From contig DATATI010000021.1 in assembly GCA_036268875.1 (NCBI GenBank), forward strand, positions 62,001 through 126,000: DNA of 64,000 nt, in the 5' to 3' direction. Made by a program: the position numbers and the translations under genes. Positions 25,971 to 35,914 of the stretch are shown one piece after another. A model generated the notes under the pieces. That model was not told the origin of the DNA. It did not search any database and saw only the letters and a program-made list of their open reading frames with translations. The DNA comes from Polyangia bacterium (lineage in GTDB: Bacteria > Myxococcota_A > Polyangia > Fen-1088). Numbering within the stretch: position 1 is the stretch's first letter; every line of letters begins with the position of its first letter.

Positions 25971-28900
25971 ATGAGCGAGACCGACCGGATCAAGACCTTC
26001 CTTGGCGCTGTGCGACGACGCCTTTTGTGGCGCGCGTCGCTGCAGGCGGTCGGTCTGGCGGGCGGCGCGATGGTGCTGGCGTTGCTGGCGCTGGGCGCGC
26101 TGGCGGCGGCGCTGGGCCCGGCGGGGTTCTGGCCAACGTTGACCGGCGTGGTGCTGGCGGCGCTGGCCTTGGCGGCCCTGGCGATGGGGATCGTTCGCGG
26201 CGTCGTCGCGGTACGCAGCGATCGCGCGGCGGCGATGCTGGTGGCGCGCCTGCACCCGCCGGTGGCCAGCGATCTGGTGTCGGCGATCGAGCTCGGCATG
26301 CCGTCGCCGTCGGCACCGGTGGTGTCGCCGTCGCTGGTGCGGGCCCTGGGCGGCGACGTGGCGCAGGCGCTGGACCCGCTGGATCCGCGCGCGTTGCTAC
26401 CGATGCGCCCGGCCGCACTGGCCCTGGCCGGTCTGGTCGGCGCCAGCGCGTTGGCCGTCGGCGCCACCCGGTTGTGGCCGGCGCTGGAACAAGGGCTGCG
26501 GACGCTGGTTCACCGCCCGACACTGTTCGAGGGTGCGGTGGTCTCGGTGACGCCGCTGGTGGGCGACGTGCGCATCACGTACACGTTCCCGGCGTACACC
26601 GGCCTTTCGCCGCGCACCGTGGAGGGATCGACCGGCGACGTGGTGGCGGTGAAGGGCACCCACGTGAAGCTGGAGACACGGCCGCTGCGCTCGGCGCAGA
26701 AGGCGTTGTTGCTGCTCGGCGAAGAAGGCGAAGCCGGTCAGGTGGCGGCCACGCTGGTCAACGGCCAGCTGGCGGCTGAACTGAACCTGATCGAAAACGG
26801 CAGCTATCGGTTCTGGCTGTCGCCGCTGCTGGGACGACCGGTGCGCGAGCAGCGCAGCCACCGGCTGCAGGCCATGCCGGATGCGGCGCCGCTGGTGGAG
26901 ATCTACGGCCCCGCCGATCGCCTGGATCTTCCCAGCCCACGGCCGGTCGAGATCGGTTACACCGCCGACGACGACTTTGGACTGGGCGTGGTCGAGCTGG
27001 TCTATCGCATCGGCGACGGTCCGGAACAGCGCCAGTTGTTGCGCGACGCGCACGGCGTGCACAGCGCGCGCGGGCGAACCATCTGGGACCCCGGTCAAGC
27101 CGGCCTGGTCGCCGGCCAACGCATCGCCTATCACATCGAGGCCAAGGATCTGGACGAGGTGTCGGGCGCGAAGAGCGGCTCGTCGCGCACGCTTTACATC
27201 TTGATCCAGAACCCGCGCGAGAGCCTCGAAGAGCGGCTCGATCGCCAGCGCGAGGTTCTTGATCGGCTGACCGAGGATCTGGCCCTGCGCCTGGAACGCG
27301 GGCCGGGCGTGCGCGCCGGTGGCACGCCGCCCCCCGCCGACGCCAGCGCGCGCGTGGAAGCGGTGCGCAGCATGCACGACACCGAGGAATCGCACCTGGC
27401 CTTGATGGGCCGGCTGCTGGACGACGACCGGCGCGATTCGAATCTGAGCAAGCCGCTGCGCGCGGCGCTGTCCGGGGTCGCCGATCGGCTGGGGCGCATG
27501 CTGCGCGACGAGGCCGCGCTGCTGTCAGCGCAACGCCCGGGGCCGACCGCATCGACCAGCAAGCTGGAAGGCCAGGCCGACAAACAGGTGTCCGAGCTGG
27601 AGAAGGACGTGTTGCTGCTGGACGACCTGATCGGCCGCCAGCGGCTGGAGGATCTGGCCAGCCTGGGCAAAGACCTGACCGACGCCCACCAGCGCTTGCA
27701 GGATCTGTTGAACCGGTACAAGGCCACCAAGGACGAATCGCTGCGCCGCCAGCTGGAACGCGAGGCGCGCGAGCTGCGATCGCGCATCGCCGATCTGGCC
27801 CAGAAGATCGCCGCGCTGAAGGCCCGCAACGATGTGCCCGATGAATGGCGCAACATGCCCGACATCAAAGAGATCGCCGACAAGGCCAAGAAGTTCGACG
27901 AGCTCTTGGAGAAAGGCGACGAAAGCTCGCTGAACAAGCTGCTGTCCGAGCTGGGCGAAGATCTGCAGTCGCTGCGGCAGTCGCTGGATCAGAACGCCGA
28001 CGCCTTCAGCGCCGAAAGGTTCCCCCAGGAAAACCGGGCCGTCTCCGAGCTGATGAAGAAGATCGGCGACCTGGAAGGCGACCAGCGCTTGCTGCAGAAG
28101 GAAACCCAGGGCCTGGCCGACAAGCAAGAGGCCGAGGTCGAGCGCCGGTTGAAGGGGCAGATCGACGACTTCGTCAAACGCGAGAACGAGAAGGTCGAGC
28201 ACCTCAAGCAGCGGCTGCAGCAAGCGCCCGCCGGCGCCGTCGAGAGCGCGCTGTCCGAGGAGGTCGAGCGCGCCCGCGAGAGCGCCAAGCAGGTCAAGCG
28301 CCTGCTGGCCGAGCGCGATCTGGCCGAGGCCAAGGGCGAGGCCGAGCGCGCGGCGTCCAGCGTGGATCGGGCGATCACCCGCATGAACGAGCTGAACGAA
28401 TCGCGGCGCCGGCGCGGAAAATCCAGCGATGAGAACGAACGCACCCGCGCCGCCGAGGCGATGGGCGACGCCCGAGCCATCGCCCAGGAGATCGCCGACG
28501 ATCTGGCCAAGCTGATGCCGGCCCAGGATCAAACGCTGACGCCGGAGGGGCGCGAGCAAGCGCGCGGCCAGGCCGAGCGCCAGGGCGCCATCGGCAACCG
28601 CACCAACGAGACGGCCGACGAGGTGGCGCGCAAGCTCGGCAAGCTGCCCGGCCTGGAAAAAGCGGAGAGCGAGCTGAAAGGCGCCGCCAACCGCATGCGG
28701 CAGGCCGGTGATCTTTTGCGCAAGAGCGAGACCAAACAAGCGGCCGGCGCCGAGCGCGAGGCGGCCGATCGCCTGTCCAAGCTGCGCGATTCCATGCAGG
28801 AGCGATCGATGGGCGGCAGCAAGCAGCAGCACGACCCGGTGCGCATTCCCGGCGCCGACGAATCGACCGCGCCGCGCGCCTGGCGGCAAGAGCTGATGGA

Positions 28901-28973
28901 CGCCATGAAAGAAAAGGCGCCCGAGCGTTACCGCGACGACGTCCGCCGCTATTACGAGGAGCTGGTGCGGTGA
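25971..28973 (+). CDS. DUF4175-like large membrane coiled-coil protein
   Basis: This 1000-residue protein has three membrane helices near residues 25-48, 54-78 and 143-162. An extracytoplasmic beta-rich segment (ITYTFPAYTGLSPRTVEGSTGD, VEIGYTADDDFGLGVVELVYRI) precedes about 550 residues of charged heptad-rich helix with many Glu, Arg, Lys and Gln. This layout matches the DUF4175 family, whose function is not established. The start at 25971 removes a long unlikely N-terminal extension that overlaps the sigma gene antisense. Its stop overlaps the next start (TGATG), so the two are co-translated. Confidence 0.78.
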   Translation: MSETDRIKTFLGAVRRRLLWRASLQAVGLAGGAMVLALLALGALAAALGPAGFWPTLTGVVLAALALAALAMGIVRGVVAVRSDRAAAMLVARLHPPVASDLVSAIELGMPSPSAPVVSPSLVRALGGDVAQALDPLDPRALLPMRPAALALAGLVGASALAVGATRLWPALEQGLRTLVHRPTLFEGAVVSVTPLVGDVRITYTFPAYTGLSPRTVEGSTGDVVAVKGTHVKLETRPLRSAQKALLLLGEEGEAGQVAATLVNGQLAAELNLIENGSYRFWLSPLLGRPVREQRSHRLQAMPDAAPLVEIYGPADRLDLPSPRPVEIGYTADDDFGLGVVELVYRIGDGPEQRQLLRDAHGVHSARGRTIWDPGQAGLVAGQRIAYHIEAKDLDEVSGAKSGSSRTLYILIQNPRESLEERLDRQREVLDRLTEDLALRLERGPGVRAGGTPPPADASARVEAVRSMHDTEESHLALMGRLLDDDRRDSNLSKPLRAALSGVADRLGRMLRDEAALLSAQRPGPTASTSKLEGQADKQVSELEKDVLLLDDLIGRQRLEDLASLGKDLTDAHQRLQDLLNRYKATKDESLRRQLEREARELRSRIADLAQKIAALKARNDVPDEWRNMPDIKEIADKAKKFDELLEKGDESSLNKLLSELGEDLQSLRQSLDQNADAFSAERFPQENRAVSELMKKIGDLEGDQRLLQKETQGLADKQEAEVERRLKGQIDDFVKRENEKVEHLKQRLQQAPAGAVESALSEEVERARESAKQVKRLLAERDLAEAKGEAERAASSVDRAITRMNELNESRRRRGKSSDENERTRAAEAMGDARAIAQEIADDLAKLMPAQDQTLTPEGREQARGQAERQGAIGNRTNETADEVARKLGKLPGLEKAESELKGAANRMRQAGDLLRKSETKQAAGAEREAADRLSKLRDSMQERSMGGSKQQHDPVRIPGADESTAPRAWRQELMDAMKEKAPERYRDDVRRYYEELVR

Positions 28974-30697
28974 TGGGTGTTGTTGGGCGGCGGGCGCGAC
29001 CGTCACGGCGGCCGAGGTTCGTACCGCTTCTGTTGCTGGCGCTGGCCGCCCTGATCGCGCCGGCAGCGGTGCACGCCGCCCCGCCCACGCCCGGGCAGAT
29101 CGCCGCCGCCGGCAAGCGCGCCGAGAAGCTGCTCGACGACTGGCAGTTTGATCTTGGGCGAGCGGCCATCACCGAGATGGTGCAGCAGGCGCCCGATTCG
29201 CCGCACACCCTGTACGTCGAAGGCTACCTGCGTTTTCTGGAGGGCGACTACGACGGCGCAATCCGCAAGCTGTCGGCGGCGACCGAGGCGGTGCACGGCG
29301 AGGCCAACGCCGGCGCGGCAGTGGCGCGCGAGCTCAGCGTACTGGCCACGGCGGCGCGCGACGCGGTGAAAGACCACAAGGAAGAACGCTCGGCGCACTT
29401 CTGGATTCGCTACCCGGCGGAAGATTCCGTGCTGGTCCCGTACGCGCTGGACGCCCTGGAATCGGCCTACACGGCCCTGGGCAATGATCTTGGCTTCAAG
29501 GGAGCGATCCCGATTCGCATCGAGATCTACCGCAGCCCGTCCGACCTGGCCGCGGTGTCGTCGCTGTCGGTGGCGGAGGTGGCGCGCACCGGGACCATCG
29601 CCCTCTGCAAGTGGGCCCGCCTGATGGTCACCACGCCGCGCGCGCTGTCCTACGGCTATCCCTGGCTCGACAGCATGAACCACGAGCTGGTGCACTATGC
29701 GGTCTCGTCGCTCACCGGCGATCGCGCGCCGGTGTGGCTGCAGGAGGGCCTGGCGAAGTTTCTTGAACGGCGCTGGCGCGAGCCGGCCGGCGGGCGCATC
29801 CCGCCGTCGATGGAGCATCTGCTGGCCAAAGCCCTGCACGGTGGAAAGCTGATCAGCTTCGAGGCCATGCACCCATCGATGGCCAAGCTGCCGTCGGCGG
29901 AGGACGCCTCGCTGGCCTTCGCCGAGGTGGCCAACGCCGTCGCCTTCTTGCACGCCACCGGCGGCATGCCGGCCTTGCGCGACGCCATCGCCAGGGTCAG
30001 CGAGGGCGTCGACGCCCGTCAGGCGGTGGCCGCCGCCGCGCACATGACCTGGCCGGAGTTCGAACGCGGCTGGCGCGGGTTCATGGTGGCCCAGCACTAC
30101 AAGACGTTCCCGGCCATCGACATTCCGACCACCCACATTCGCAAGGCCAACGCCATCGCCTCCAAGCGCAAGCCGACCGAGGACGAAGCGCTGGCCACGT
30201 CGCAGACGCTGTCACCGGCGTTTCGCTTCCTGCGCCTGGGCAACATGATGCTGCTGCGCAACCGACTGCGGGCGGCGGTGATCGAGTACGAAAAAGGCGC
30301 CCGGGCCGCGCAGGTGACCGCGCGGGCAGGCAAGGGCCGGCGCGCCGGCGACACCGACGAGAGCGCCAGCCACTGGCTGTTTCCGGTCAAGCTGGGACGC
30401 ACGTATCTGGCCCTGGGCGAGCCCGATCGGGCGCTGAAATCCCTGGCCGGCGTGCAGAGCCTTTACCCCGATCTGCCCTGGCCCAGTCTCATCGCTGGAC
30501 AGGCCCTGCTGGCGAAGAACGATTACCCCGGGGCCGTCAACGCGCTGCGATCGTCGCTGGCCACCAACCCGTTCGATCCGGCGGTGCACTGCGCGCTGTC
30601 GCAAGCGTACACCCGCATGGACCGCGGTCCGGCCCGGCCCGACGACAAGGTGATCGCCCGCGAGCAGAAACTATGCACCGATCTCGGCGAGCAATGA
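28973..30697 (+). CDS. Secreted gluzincin-like peptidase with TPR repeats
   Basis: This 574-residue protein has a signal peptide (cleavage near VHAAPP, residue 36). TPR-like helices flank a peptidase-MA-like domain with zinc motif HELVHY and downstream glutamate in WLQEGLAKFLE. A further TPR pair lies near the C-terminus (YPDLPWPSLIAGQALLAKNDYPGAVNALRSSL). ATG at 28973 overlaps the preceding stop by one base; a GTG at 28970 is also possible. It is translationally coupled to the DUF4175-like gene, suggesting a shared envelope complex. Its substrate is unknown. Confidence 0.82.
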   Translation: MGVVGRRARPSRRPRFVPLLLLALAALIAPAAVHAAPPTPGQIAAAGKRAEKLLDDWQFDLGRAAITEMVQQAPDSPHTLYVEGYLRFLEGDYDGAIRKLSAATEAVHGEANAGAAVARELSVLATAARDAVKDHKEERSAHFWIRYPAEDSVLVPYALDALESAYTALGNDLGFKGAIPIRIEIYRSPSDLAAVSSLSVAEVARTGTIALCKWARLMVTTPRALSYGYPWLDSMNHELVHYAVSSLTGDRAPVWLQEGLAKFLERRWREPAGGRIPPSMEHLLAKALHGGKLISFEAMHPSMAKLPSAEDASLAFAEVANAVAFLHATGGMPALRDAIARVSEGVDARQAVAAAAHMTWPEFERGWRGFMVAQHYKTFPAIDIPTTHIRKANAIASKRKPTEDEALATSQTLSPAFRFLRLGNMMLLRNRLRAAVIEYEKGARAAQVTARAGKGRRAGDTDESASHWLFPVKLGRTYLALGEPDRALKSLAGVQSLYPDLPWPSLIAGQALLAKNDYPGAVNALRSSLATNPFDPAVHCALSQAYTRMDRGPARPDDKVIAREQKLCTDLGEQ

Positions 30698-30732
30698 GGT
30701 AGTGTTCCGCGCGACGAAAGCCAGAGACCGGA

Positions 30733-32013
30733 TTGATCGACGATTTTGAATCCGCCCGCCGGGCCGTGCTGCTGGCGGTGCAACTGCCCGAGGTGACCGA
30801 CGCCGACTTTGAAGACGCGCTGGGCGAGCTCGGCCGTCTGGCGCGGACGCTGGGCCTTGGCGTGGTGGCGTCGGTGAGCCAGAAGCGCGGGTCGTTTCAT
30901 TCGGCCACCTACGTCGGCGCCGGCAAGATGGAAGACCTGAAGCTGGCCATCGCCGAAAGCGGCGCCGACGTGGTTTTGGTCGATCACGAGATCTCGCCGT
31001 CGCAGGCGCGCAATCTGGAGAAGGCCACCGAGCTTCCGGTGATGGATCGCACCGGCGTCATCCTGGAGATCTTTCACCGCCACGCCCGGTCGCGCGCGGC
31101 CCGGGCGCAGGTGGAGATCGTGCGCCTTCAATACATGGCCCCGCGCATGCGCGAGCTGGGCGCGGGCCGCGATCGCCAGCGCGGCGGCATCGGCGGCAAG
31201 GGCGCCGGCGAATCCACGATGGAGCTGGACCGCCGCAAGATCCGGGACCGCGTCGCCGAGCTGACCGACGAGCTTTCTCATCTCGAGACCGAGGCGCGCA
31301 CGCAGCGCGCCCGCCGCAAGGATCTGAACCGGGTGGCCCTGGTCGGGTATACCAACGCCGGCAAATCGACCTTGATGCGCGCGCTGACCGGCAGCGACGT
31401 TTACATCGCCGACAAGCTGTTCGCCACGCTGGACACCACTGTCAGGTCGTTGGAGCCGCCGACGTTCCCGCCCGTGCTGCTCTCCGACACCGTCGGCTTC
31501 ATCGACAACCTGCCGCACGATCTGGTGGCCAGCTTCAAAAGCACTTTGGACGAAGCGCTGGAGGCGTCGTTGCTTCTGCACGTGGTGGACGCTTCGGATC
31601 GCGGCTGGCGCCGGCAGCTGGCCGTCACGCGCGAGGTGCTGACCGAGATCGGGGCCGGCGATCTGCCGCACCTGTTGCTTTTCAACAAGATGGATCGGGT
31701 GGGTGACGCGGTCGCGCAGGCCGCCTTGGCCCAGGTGGTCCTGTCGCAGTGGCCGGACGCCATCATGATGTCCGCGCGTAGCCCCGACGACGTGGCCTTT
31801 TTGCGCCAGCGCCTGGCCTCGGCCTTTCGCCAGAATTTGATCGAGGACGAGATCCTGGTGCCGTACAGCCGCCAGCAGCTGCGCGCCGTCCTGTTCGCCG
31901 AGTGCGAGGTCCTGAACGAACGCTACGTCGACGACGGCGTGGTCTTCCGCGTGCGCGCCACGGCGGCGGCACTGGAAAAGCTGCGCGTGGCCAGCGCGCC
32001 GACCGTCGATTGA
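30733..32013 (+). CDS. hflX: GTPase HflX
   Basis: This 426-residue protein has the HflX N-terminal domain (TYVGAGKMEDLKLAI, VDHEISPSQARNLEKA), the Gly-rich linker GGIGGKGAGESTMELDRR and the G domain: G1 GYTNAGKS (205-212), G2 in FATLDTT, G3 DTVGF (252-256) and G4 NKMD. It binds ribosomes and can split stalled 70S particles under stress. The start appears to be TTG at 30733; no ATG lies nearby in frame. No hfq is next to it, unlike in enterics. Confidence 0.95.
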   Translation: MIDDFESARRAVLLAVQLPEVTDADFEDALGELGRLARTLGLGVVASVSQKRGSFHSATYVGAGKMEDLKLAIAESGADVVLVDHEISPSQARNLEKATELPVMDRTGVILEIFHRHARSRAARAQVEIVRLQYMAPRMRELGAGRDRQRGGIGGKGAGESTMELDRRKIRDRVAELTDELSHLETEARTQRARRKDLNRVALVGYTNAGKSTLMRALTGSDVYIADKLFATLDTTVRSLEPPTFPPVLLSDTVGFIDNLPHDLVASFKSTLDEALEASLLLHVVDASDRGWRRQLAVTREVLTEIGAGDLPHLLLFNKMDRVGDAVAQAALAQVVLSQWPDAIMMSARSPDDVAFLRQRLASAFRQNLIEDEILVPYSRQQLRAVLFAECEVLNERYVDDGVVFRVRATAAALEKLRVASAPTVD

Positions 32014-32109
32014 CGGCCGCGGCCGGTCAGCCTCGATTCTCAAAGACCGGCGGCTGGCCTTCTGCCAAAAAGAGGGGCCGAAACCGGCGTGCTAGTCTCC
32101 GGCCCGTCG

Positions 32110-33075
32110 ATGAACGGAGCGCGCGGAAGGAGGACGTTCTGGATCAGCGCGCTGCTGGCGGCGTCGTGCGGCCTGGGCGCCGGCCGCGGGCCAAGCTGTC
32201 TCGGCCCGCGAAAAAAGGCCACCCCCGCGCTCAATCAAGTGGCCGCGCCGTCTTGCCCGGCCGAGACCTTCGCCGCCACCCAGGCAGCAGGCGTGACCCG
32301 CTTCGCCGTCATCGGCGACTACGGAAGCGGCGGCCCGGCCGAGCTGGCCGTGGCCGCCCTGGTGAAAGGCTGGCGTCCCGCCTTCGTCATCACCACCGGC
32401 GACAACAACTATCCCCGTGGCGAGGCCGAGACCATCGACGCCAACATCGGCGCCGCCTACCACGAATTCATCGCGCCCTACTTTGGTCATTTCGGTTGCG
32501 GCGGCGATCGCAACCGGTTCTTCCCTTCGCTGGGCAACCACGACTGGCAGAGCGACGGCGCGCAGCCCTATCTCGACTATTTCACTTTGCCGGGCAATGA
32601 ACGCTATTACGACGTGGTCTGGGGCGACGTGCACCTCTTCGCCCTGGACAGCGATCCGCGAGAACCGGACGGCATCGACGCTGGATCAATCCAGGCGATC
32701 TGGCTGCGGCGGGCGCTGGCTGGGTCGACCGCCCGCTGGAACGTGGTGTACATGCACCACCCGCCGTATTCGTCGGGGCCACATGGATCGTCTCAAACGG
32801 CGCGCTGGCCGTACAAAGACTGGGGCGCTAGCCTGGTGCTGGCCGGCCACGATCACATTTACGAACGCCTCACCGTCGACGGTCTGCCTTATGTCGTCAA
32901 CGGGCTCGGCGGCGCCTCGTTCTACCCCCTCGGCACGCCGCTGCCGGAAAGCCAGAGGCGTTTCACCGGCGCTGCCGGCGCGTTGTTGATCGACGCCGAC
33001 GCCACCGCCCTGCACGCTCGCTTCGTCGCCGCCGACGGCCGCGCCGTCGACGAGTGGACGCAACCTGGGCGCTGA
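32110..33075 (+). CDS. Metallophosphoesterase, predicted lipoprotein
   Basis: This 321-residue protein has a signal sequence with a lipobox-like LLAASC near residue 20. Calcineurin-like phosphoesterase motifs occur in order: VIGDYGSGG, TTGDNNYPRG, LGNHDW, MHHPPYSSG and AGHDHIYERL. It resembles purple-acid-phosphatase/tartrate-resistant phosphatases with a di-metal centre. The start was moved to 32110 from 32089 so the signal peptide starts near residue 1. It converges with the kinase gene across a strong hairpin. Confidence 0.85.
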   Translation: MNGARGRRTFWISALLAASCGLGAGRGPSCLGPRKKATPALNQVAAPSCPAETFAATQAAGVTRFAVIGDYGSGGPAELAVAALVKGWRPAFVITTGDNNYPRGEAETIDANIGAAYHEFIAPYFGHFGCGGDRNRFFPSLGNHDWQSDGAQPYLDYFTLPGNERYYDVVWGDVHLFALDSDPREPDGIDAGSIQAIWLRRALAGSTARWNVVYMHHPPYSSGPHGSSQTARWPYKDWGASLVLAGHDHIYERLTVDGLPYVVNGLGGASFYPLGTPLPESQRRFTGAAGALLIDADATALHARFVAADGRAVDEWTQPGR

Positions 33076-33117
33076 AGCCGCCGGCGCCGCCGCCCAGGGC
33101 GGCGGTCAGGCGGCTTC
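33074..33117. terminator. Hairpin at a convergent gene junction
   Basis: A 9-bp outer stem (GAAGCCGCC with GGCGGCTTC) encloses a second GC-rich stem (CCGCCGCCC with GGGCGGCGG). It spans the stop codons of the phosphoesterase and the kinase. No T-run follows on either strand, so it is at best a weak or Rho-assisted bidirectional terminator. Confidence 0.4.
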
Positions 33118-34947
33118 GCGCCCCAGCTCTTCGCCGAACAGAAGCTGCATCAGGTTACCGGCGTCGGCCTTGCCGCCGCCGATGTGAGCGGCCAGCATCG
33201 CCCCGAACTCGTCGGCGGTCTGAAAGCGCTGGGCCGGATCAATGGCCAGCGCCTTCTCCAGGATCTGCGCGGCGGGTTCGGGCAGGGCCCGAATTTTCCT
33301 GTACCCCTCCGCCGTCGGTCCGGTGGCCGCCTGATACAGCACCTCCAGATCATTGTCGCCGTCGTAGAACAGCTCGTTGGTCAGCGTGTAGTAAAGCACC
33401 AGCGCCAGCGAGAACAGATCGCTGCGGCCGTCGACGGTGTGGCCGCGCGCCTGCTCGGGAGACATGAAGTTCGCGTTGCCCTTCACCATGCCCACCTGGG
33501 TCTTCGTCACCCGGCGGTTCGATTTCACGATGCCAAAATCGAACAGCTTGACCTCGCCCTGCAACGACACCATCACGTTGGCCGCCGAGACGTCGCGGTG
33601 GACGATGCCCATCGGCGATCCATCCCGCTCGCGCTTGTTGTGCGCGTACGTCAGCGCCTGCAGCGTCTCGTGGGCGATGTAATAGGCCAGCCGGTGATCA
33701 AGGGCCCGCTTGGTCTTTTCGTAATAGCGGGTCATCAGCCGGACCACGTCGCGCCCGACGATGTACTCCTGGGTCATGAAGTACTCGTCGCCCACCATGC
33801 CAAAGTCGAACACCGGCACGATGTTCGAATGCACCAGGCTGGCCTGCATGCGCGCCTCGTCGATGAACTGGGCGACGGCTTCCTTGTCGCGCGCCAGTTC
33901 GGGACGGAGGCGCTTCAAGACGAACGTACGTGAGAACCCTTCCACGCCGTAAGCGACGGCGGTGAAGATCTCCGACATGCCGCCTTCACCCAACCGATCG
34001 AGCAGCTTGTAGCGCCCGAACAATGTCCCCGGCGCCACGTCGCTGAGCGGCCGCGAACCGCGCATGGTCATCGGCACCGACGGCAAGCTGCCCGCCCCAG
34101 TGGCCAGGCCGACCGCTGGCGCCGCCGCCCCCGACGCCGTGGTTCCGACCGGCGACGCCACATTGAGCACCTTCGATTCGACGCGCATCTGCGGCCGCCC
34201 GGGCGTGCCGCCGAACTTCAGCGTGTCCTCGTGCGGAACCGCGCCGGCCACCGGCGGCTGACCGCCCCGACGGCCGCCCGTCACCAGCAGCAGCAACCCG
34301 ACCACCGCCAGCGCCGCCGCCCCGCCCCAGAACATCATTCCCTCGATCGGCTGTCGCGCTGGTTCGGACGGCGCTCGGGTGGCGATCGGTGCCGCCGGAT
34401 CCACCGGGCTTTTGCGGGCCAGCACCAGCACCGGCTCTTTGTTGCCCAGCGACGGCATCTTGGCCGCGCCGATCAGATACAACGTGCCACCGATGTTCAC
34501 CGCCGCGGAGGCCACCTTGTTCTGCCGCGCCTCTTTCACCACCGGCTTGTCGTTGACGCCCAGGTCCAGCTTGCCCTGCGCGGCGAACAGAAAATCTCCG
34601 ACGATCACCCGCGTCGCCGCGTATTGCTCCCGGTACGGGCGCCACCAGTCTTCGTTGTCGAACAGGTCCATCAGCGTCGGTCCATCGACGTGATTCTCCA
34701 GCGCGGCGTTCAGGGGCTTGGTCGCCGCGGCGTCCAGGGTTCGCGCCTCCATCGTCCGGCGCTCGGTGATCAATCGCTGCGACAGGGCTTCTTTGGCCGC
34801 CGCGGTCTCGACCCGGATGGATTCCGCCTCTTCGCTGCGCCGCGCGTCTCCGCGCATCGCGAAGGCTGCGATGCCCGCGCCGCCCAGGATCATCAGAACG
34901 GCGATGATCTTCCGGGACGCTCCCGCGTGCGTGCTGGAACTGGACAT
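33106..34947 (-). CDS. Transmembrane Ser/Thr protein kinase with N-terminal sensor region
   Basis: This 613-residue protein has membrane helices at about 13-31 and 203-223 with an extracytoplasmic sensor of about 170 residues between them. A Pro/Ala/Gly linker follows, then a complete Hanks-type kinase domain (about 311-590): Gly loop RLGEGGMSEIF, K345 (VLKRL), E364, HRDVSAANVM with D452 and N457, and D470-F-G. All catalytic residues are present. This order is inverted relative to usual PknB types, where the kinase is N-terminal. AGGGAG precedes the ATG. It is the last gene of the peroxidase/porin/cupredoxin operon and likely reports the redox or copper state outside the membrane. Confidence 0.9.
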   Translation of the reverse strand: MSSSSTHAGASRKIIAVLMILGGAGIAAFAMRGDARRSEEAESIRVETAAAKEALSQRLITERRTMEARTLDAAATKPLNAALENHVDGPTLMDLFDNEDWWRPYREQYAATRVIVGDFLFAAQGKLDLGVNDKPVVKEARQNKVASAAVNIGGTLYLIGAAKMPSLGNKEPVLVLARKSPVDPAAPIATRAPSEPARQPIEGMMFWGGAAALAVVGLLLLVTGGRRGGQPPVAGAVPHEDTLKFGGTPGRPQMRVESKVLNVASPVGTTASGAAAPAVGLATGAGSLPSVPMTMRGSRPLSDVAPGTLFGRYKLLDRLGEGGMSEIFTAVAYGVEGFSRTFVLKRLRPELARDKEAVAQFIDEARMQASLVHSNIVPVFDFGMVGDEYFMTQEYIVGRDVVRLMTRYYEKTKRALDHRLAYYIAHETLQALTYAHNKRERDGSPMGIVHRDVSAANVMVSLQGEVKLFDFGIVKSNRRVTKTQVGMVKGNANFMSPEQARGHTVDGRSDLFSLALVLYYTLTNELFYDGDNDLEVLYQAATGPTAEGYRKIRALPEPAAQILEKALAIDPAQRFQTADEFGAMLAAHIGGGKADAGNLMQLLFGEELGREAA

Positions 34948-34968
34948 GACGTGCTCCCTTTTAAACCT

Positions 34969-35889
34969 CTACTCGCGGTAGGACCCGTAGGCTTGCCCCA
35001 GTTTGTTGGCGTGCGCCTTGGCTTCTTCGCGCTCGAGCACAAAAGACGCCTGCCCGCCGCTGGCCGTGACGTCGACCTTCTGCTGCACCGGTTTGGCGTT
35101 CGGGGACCAGACAACCACCTTGCGCGCGCCCACCGGTACGTTGTCCAGGCGGAAGCTGCCGTCGGCGTGAACCTTGGTGTACAGGTTCGACGGCACCACC
35201 AGTACATCGGCGGTCATCTTCTGGTGCATGTTGCAGAAGATCTCCACCACCCCCGGCGACGTCAGCGTCACGGCGCGCGGCTTGTCACCGGCGCGATAGC
35301 TGCCAAGGTCGAACGTGTTGCGCGGCGAGGTGGAAAAAACATTGTGATAGACGCTGTCATAGTTCGGAAAGATGATGCTGGTCCCGGCCTGCACCACCGC
35401 CAGCCGCGGCACGAATTGTTTGTTCTCCTGTCGGATCTCGATGCTCTTGCCGTGCACCGCCGGGCCCTTGACGCCGTCGACGTAGACAAAGACGTCGCCC
35501 AACGTGCCGCTCGATACGGAGACTTTTCCTTCCACGAAGGAATTGCGCCGCGCCGACTCGGTGGCGGGGCGCGTGCGGGTGGCCGCCGGTGAAGCCAGCG
35601 CCGGATCACTGGCGGCGGGCATGGGCGCCTCGTCGGCCGGACGCGACCCGCCCTGGCTCTGAGCACCGATCAGCTTCAGCAGCATGTCGTAGCGGCTCTG
35701 CTCGTTTTGCAGAATCTGCAAGATAAGCTGCCGCTGCTCGCGCACCTCGTCTTTCAATTTGTTGAACTCGGCCGTGGTGGGGCCGCCGTTGGCCGGATCC
35801 TGCGCGCGGACGGGCAGCGCGATCTCCACGATGCCGACCGCCACCAGGACGGCCACGGCGCCGCGAAGGGGATTGTTGAGGTGATTCAT
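34969..35889 (-). CDS. Secreted cupredoxin-like protein with a full type 1 copper site
   Basis: This 306-residue protein has a signal peptide (residues 1-29), a helical segment (41-75) with coiled-coil character and an Ala/Pro linker. A plastocyanin-like domain carries H182 (SVYHNVFSTS), C219, H222 and M225 (IFCNMHQKM), the classical H...CxxHxxM type 1 ligand set. A beta domain of the carboxypeptidase-regulatory type follows (DGSFRLDNVPVGARKVVVWSP). It should carry electrons or bind copper in the periplasm. GGAAGG precedes the ATG. The gaps to the porin (25 bp) and kinase (21 bp) genes indicate one operon. It is a distant relative of the 8604-9314 protein. Confidence 0.85.
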   Translation of the reverse strand: MNHLNNPLRGAVAVLVAVGIVEIALPVRAQDPANGGPTTAEFNKLKDEVREQRQLILQILQNEQSRYDMLLKLIGAQSQGGSRPADEAPMPAASDPALASPAATRTRPATESARRNSFVEGKVSVSSGTLGDVFVYVDGVKGPAVHGKSIEIRQENKQFVPRLAVVQAGTSIIFPNYDSVYHNVFSTSPRNTFDLGSYRAGDKPRAVTLTSPGVVEIFCNMHQKMTADVLVVPSNLYTKVHADGSFRLDNVPVGARKVVVWSPNAKPVQQKVDVTASGGQASFVLEREEAKAHANKLGQAYGSYRE

Positions 35890-35914
35890 CAGAGCGCCTT
35901 CCGTTCCTTGTCCA

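Noticed and set aside
27525-29006. Minus-strand open frame of about 490 codons rich in Leu, Ala and Gln
   Set aside because: Antisense to the coiled-coil gene; its composition is a mirror of the heptad repeats, not a real membrane protein.
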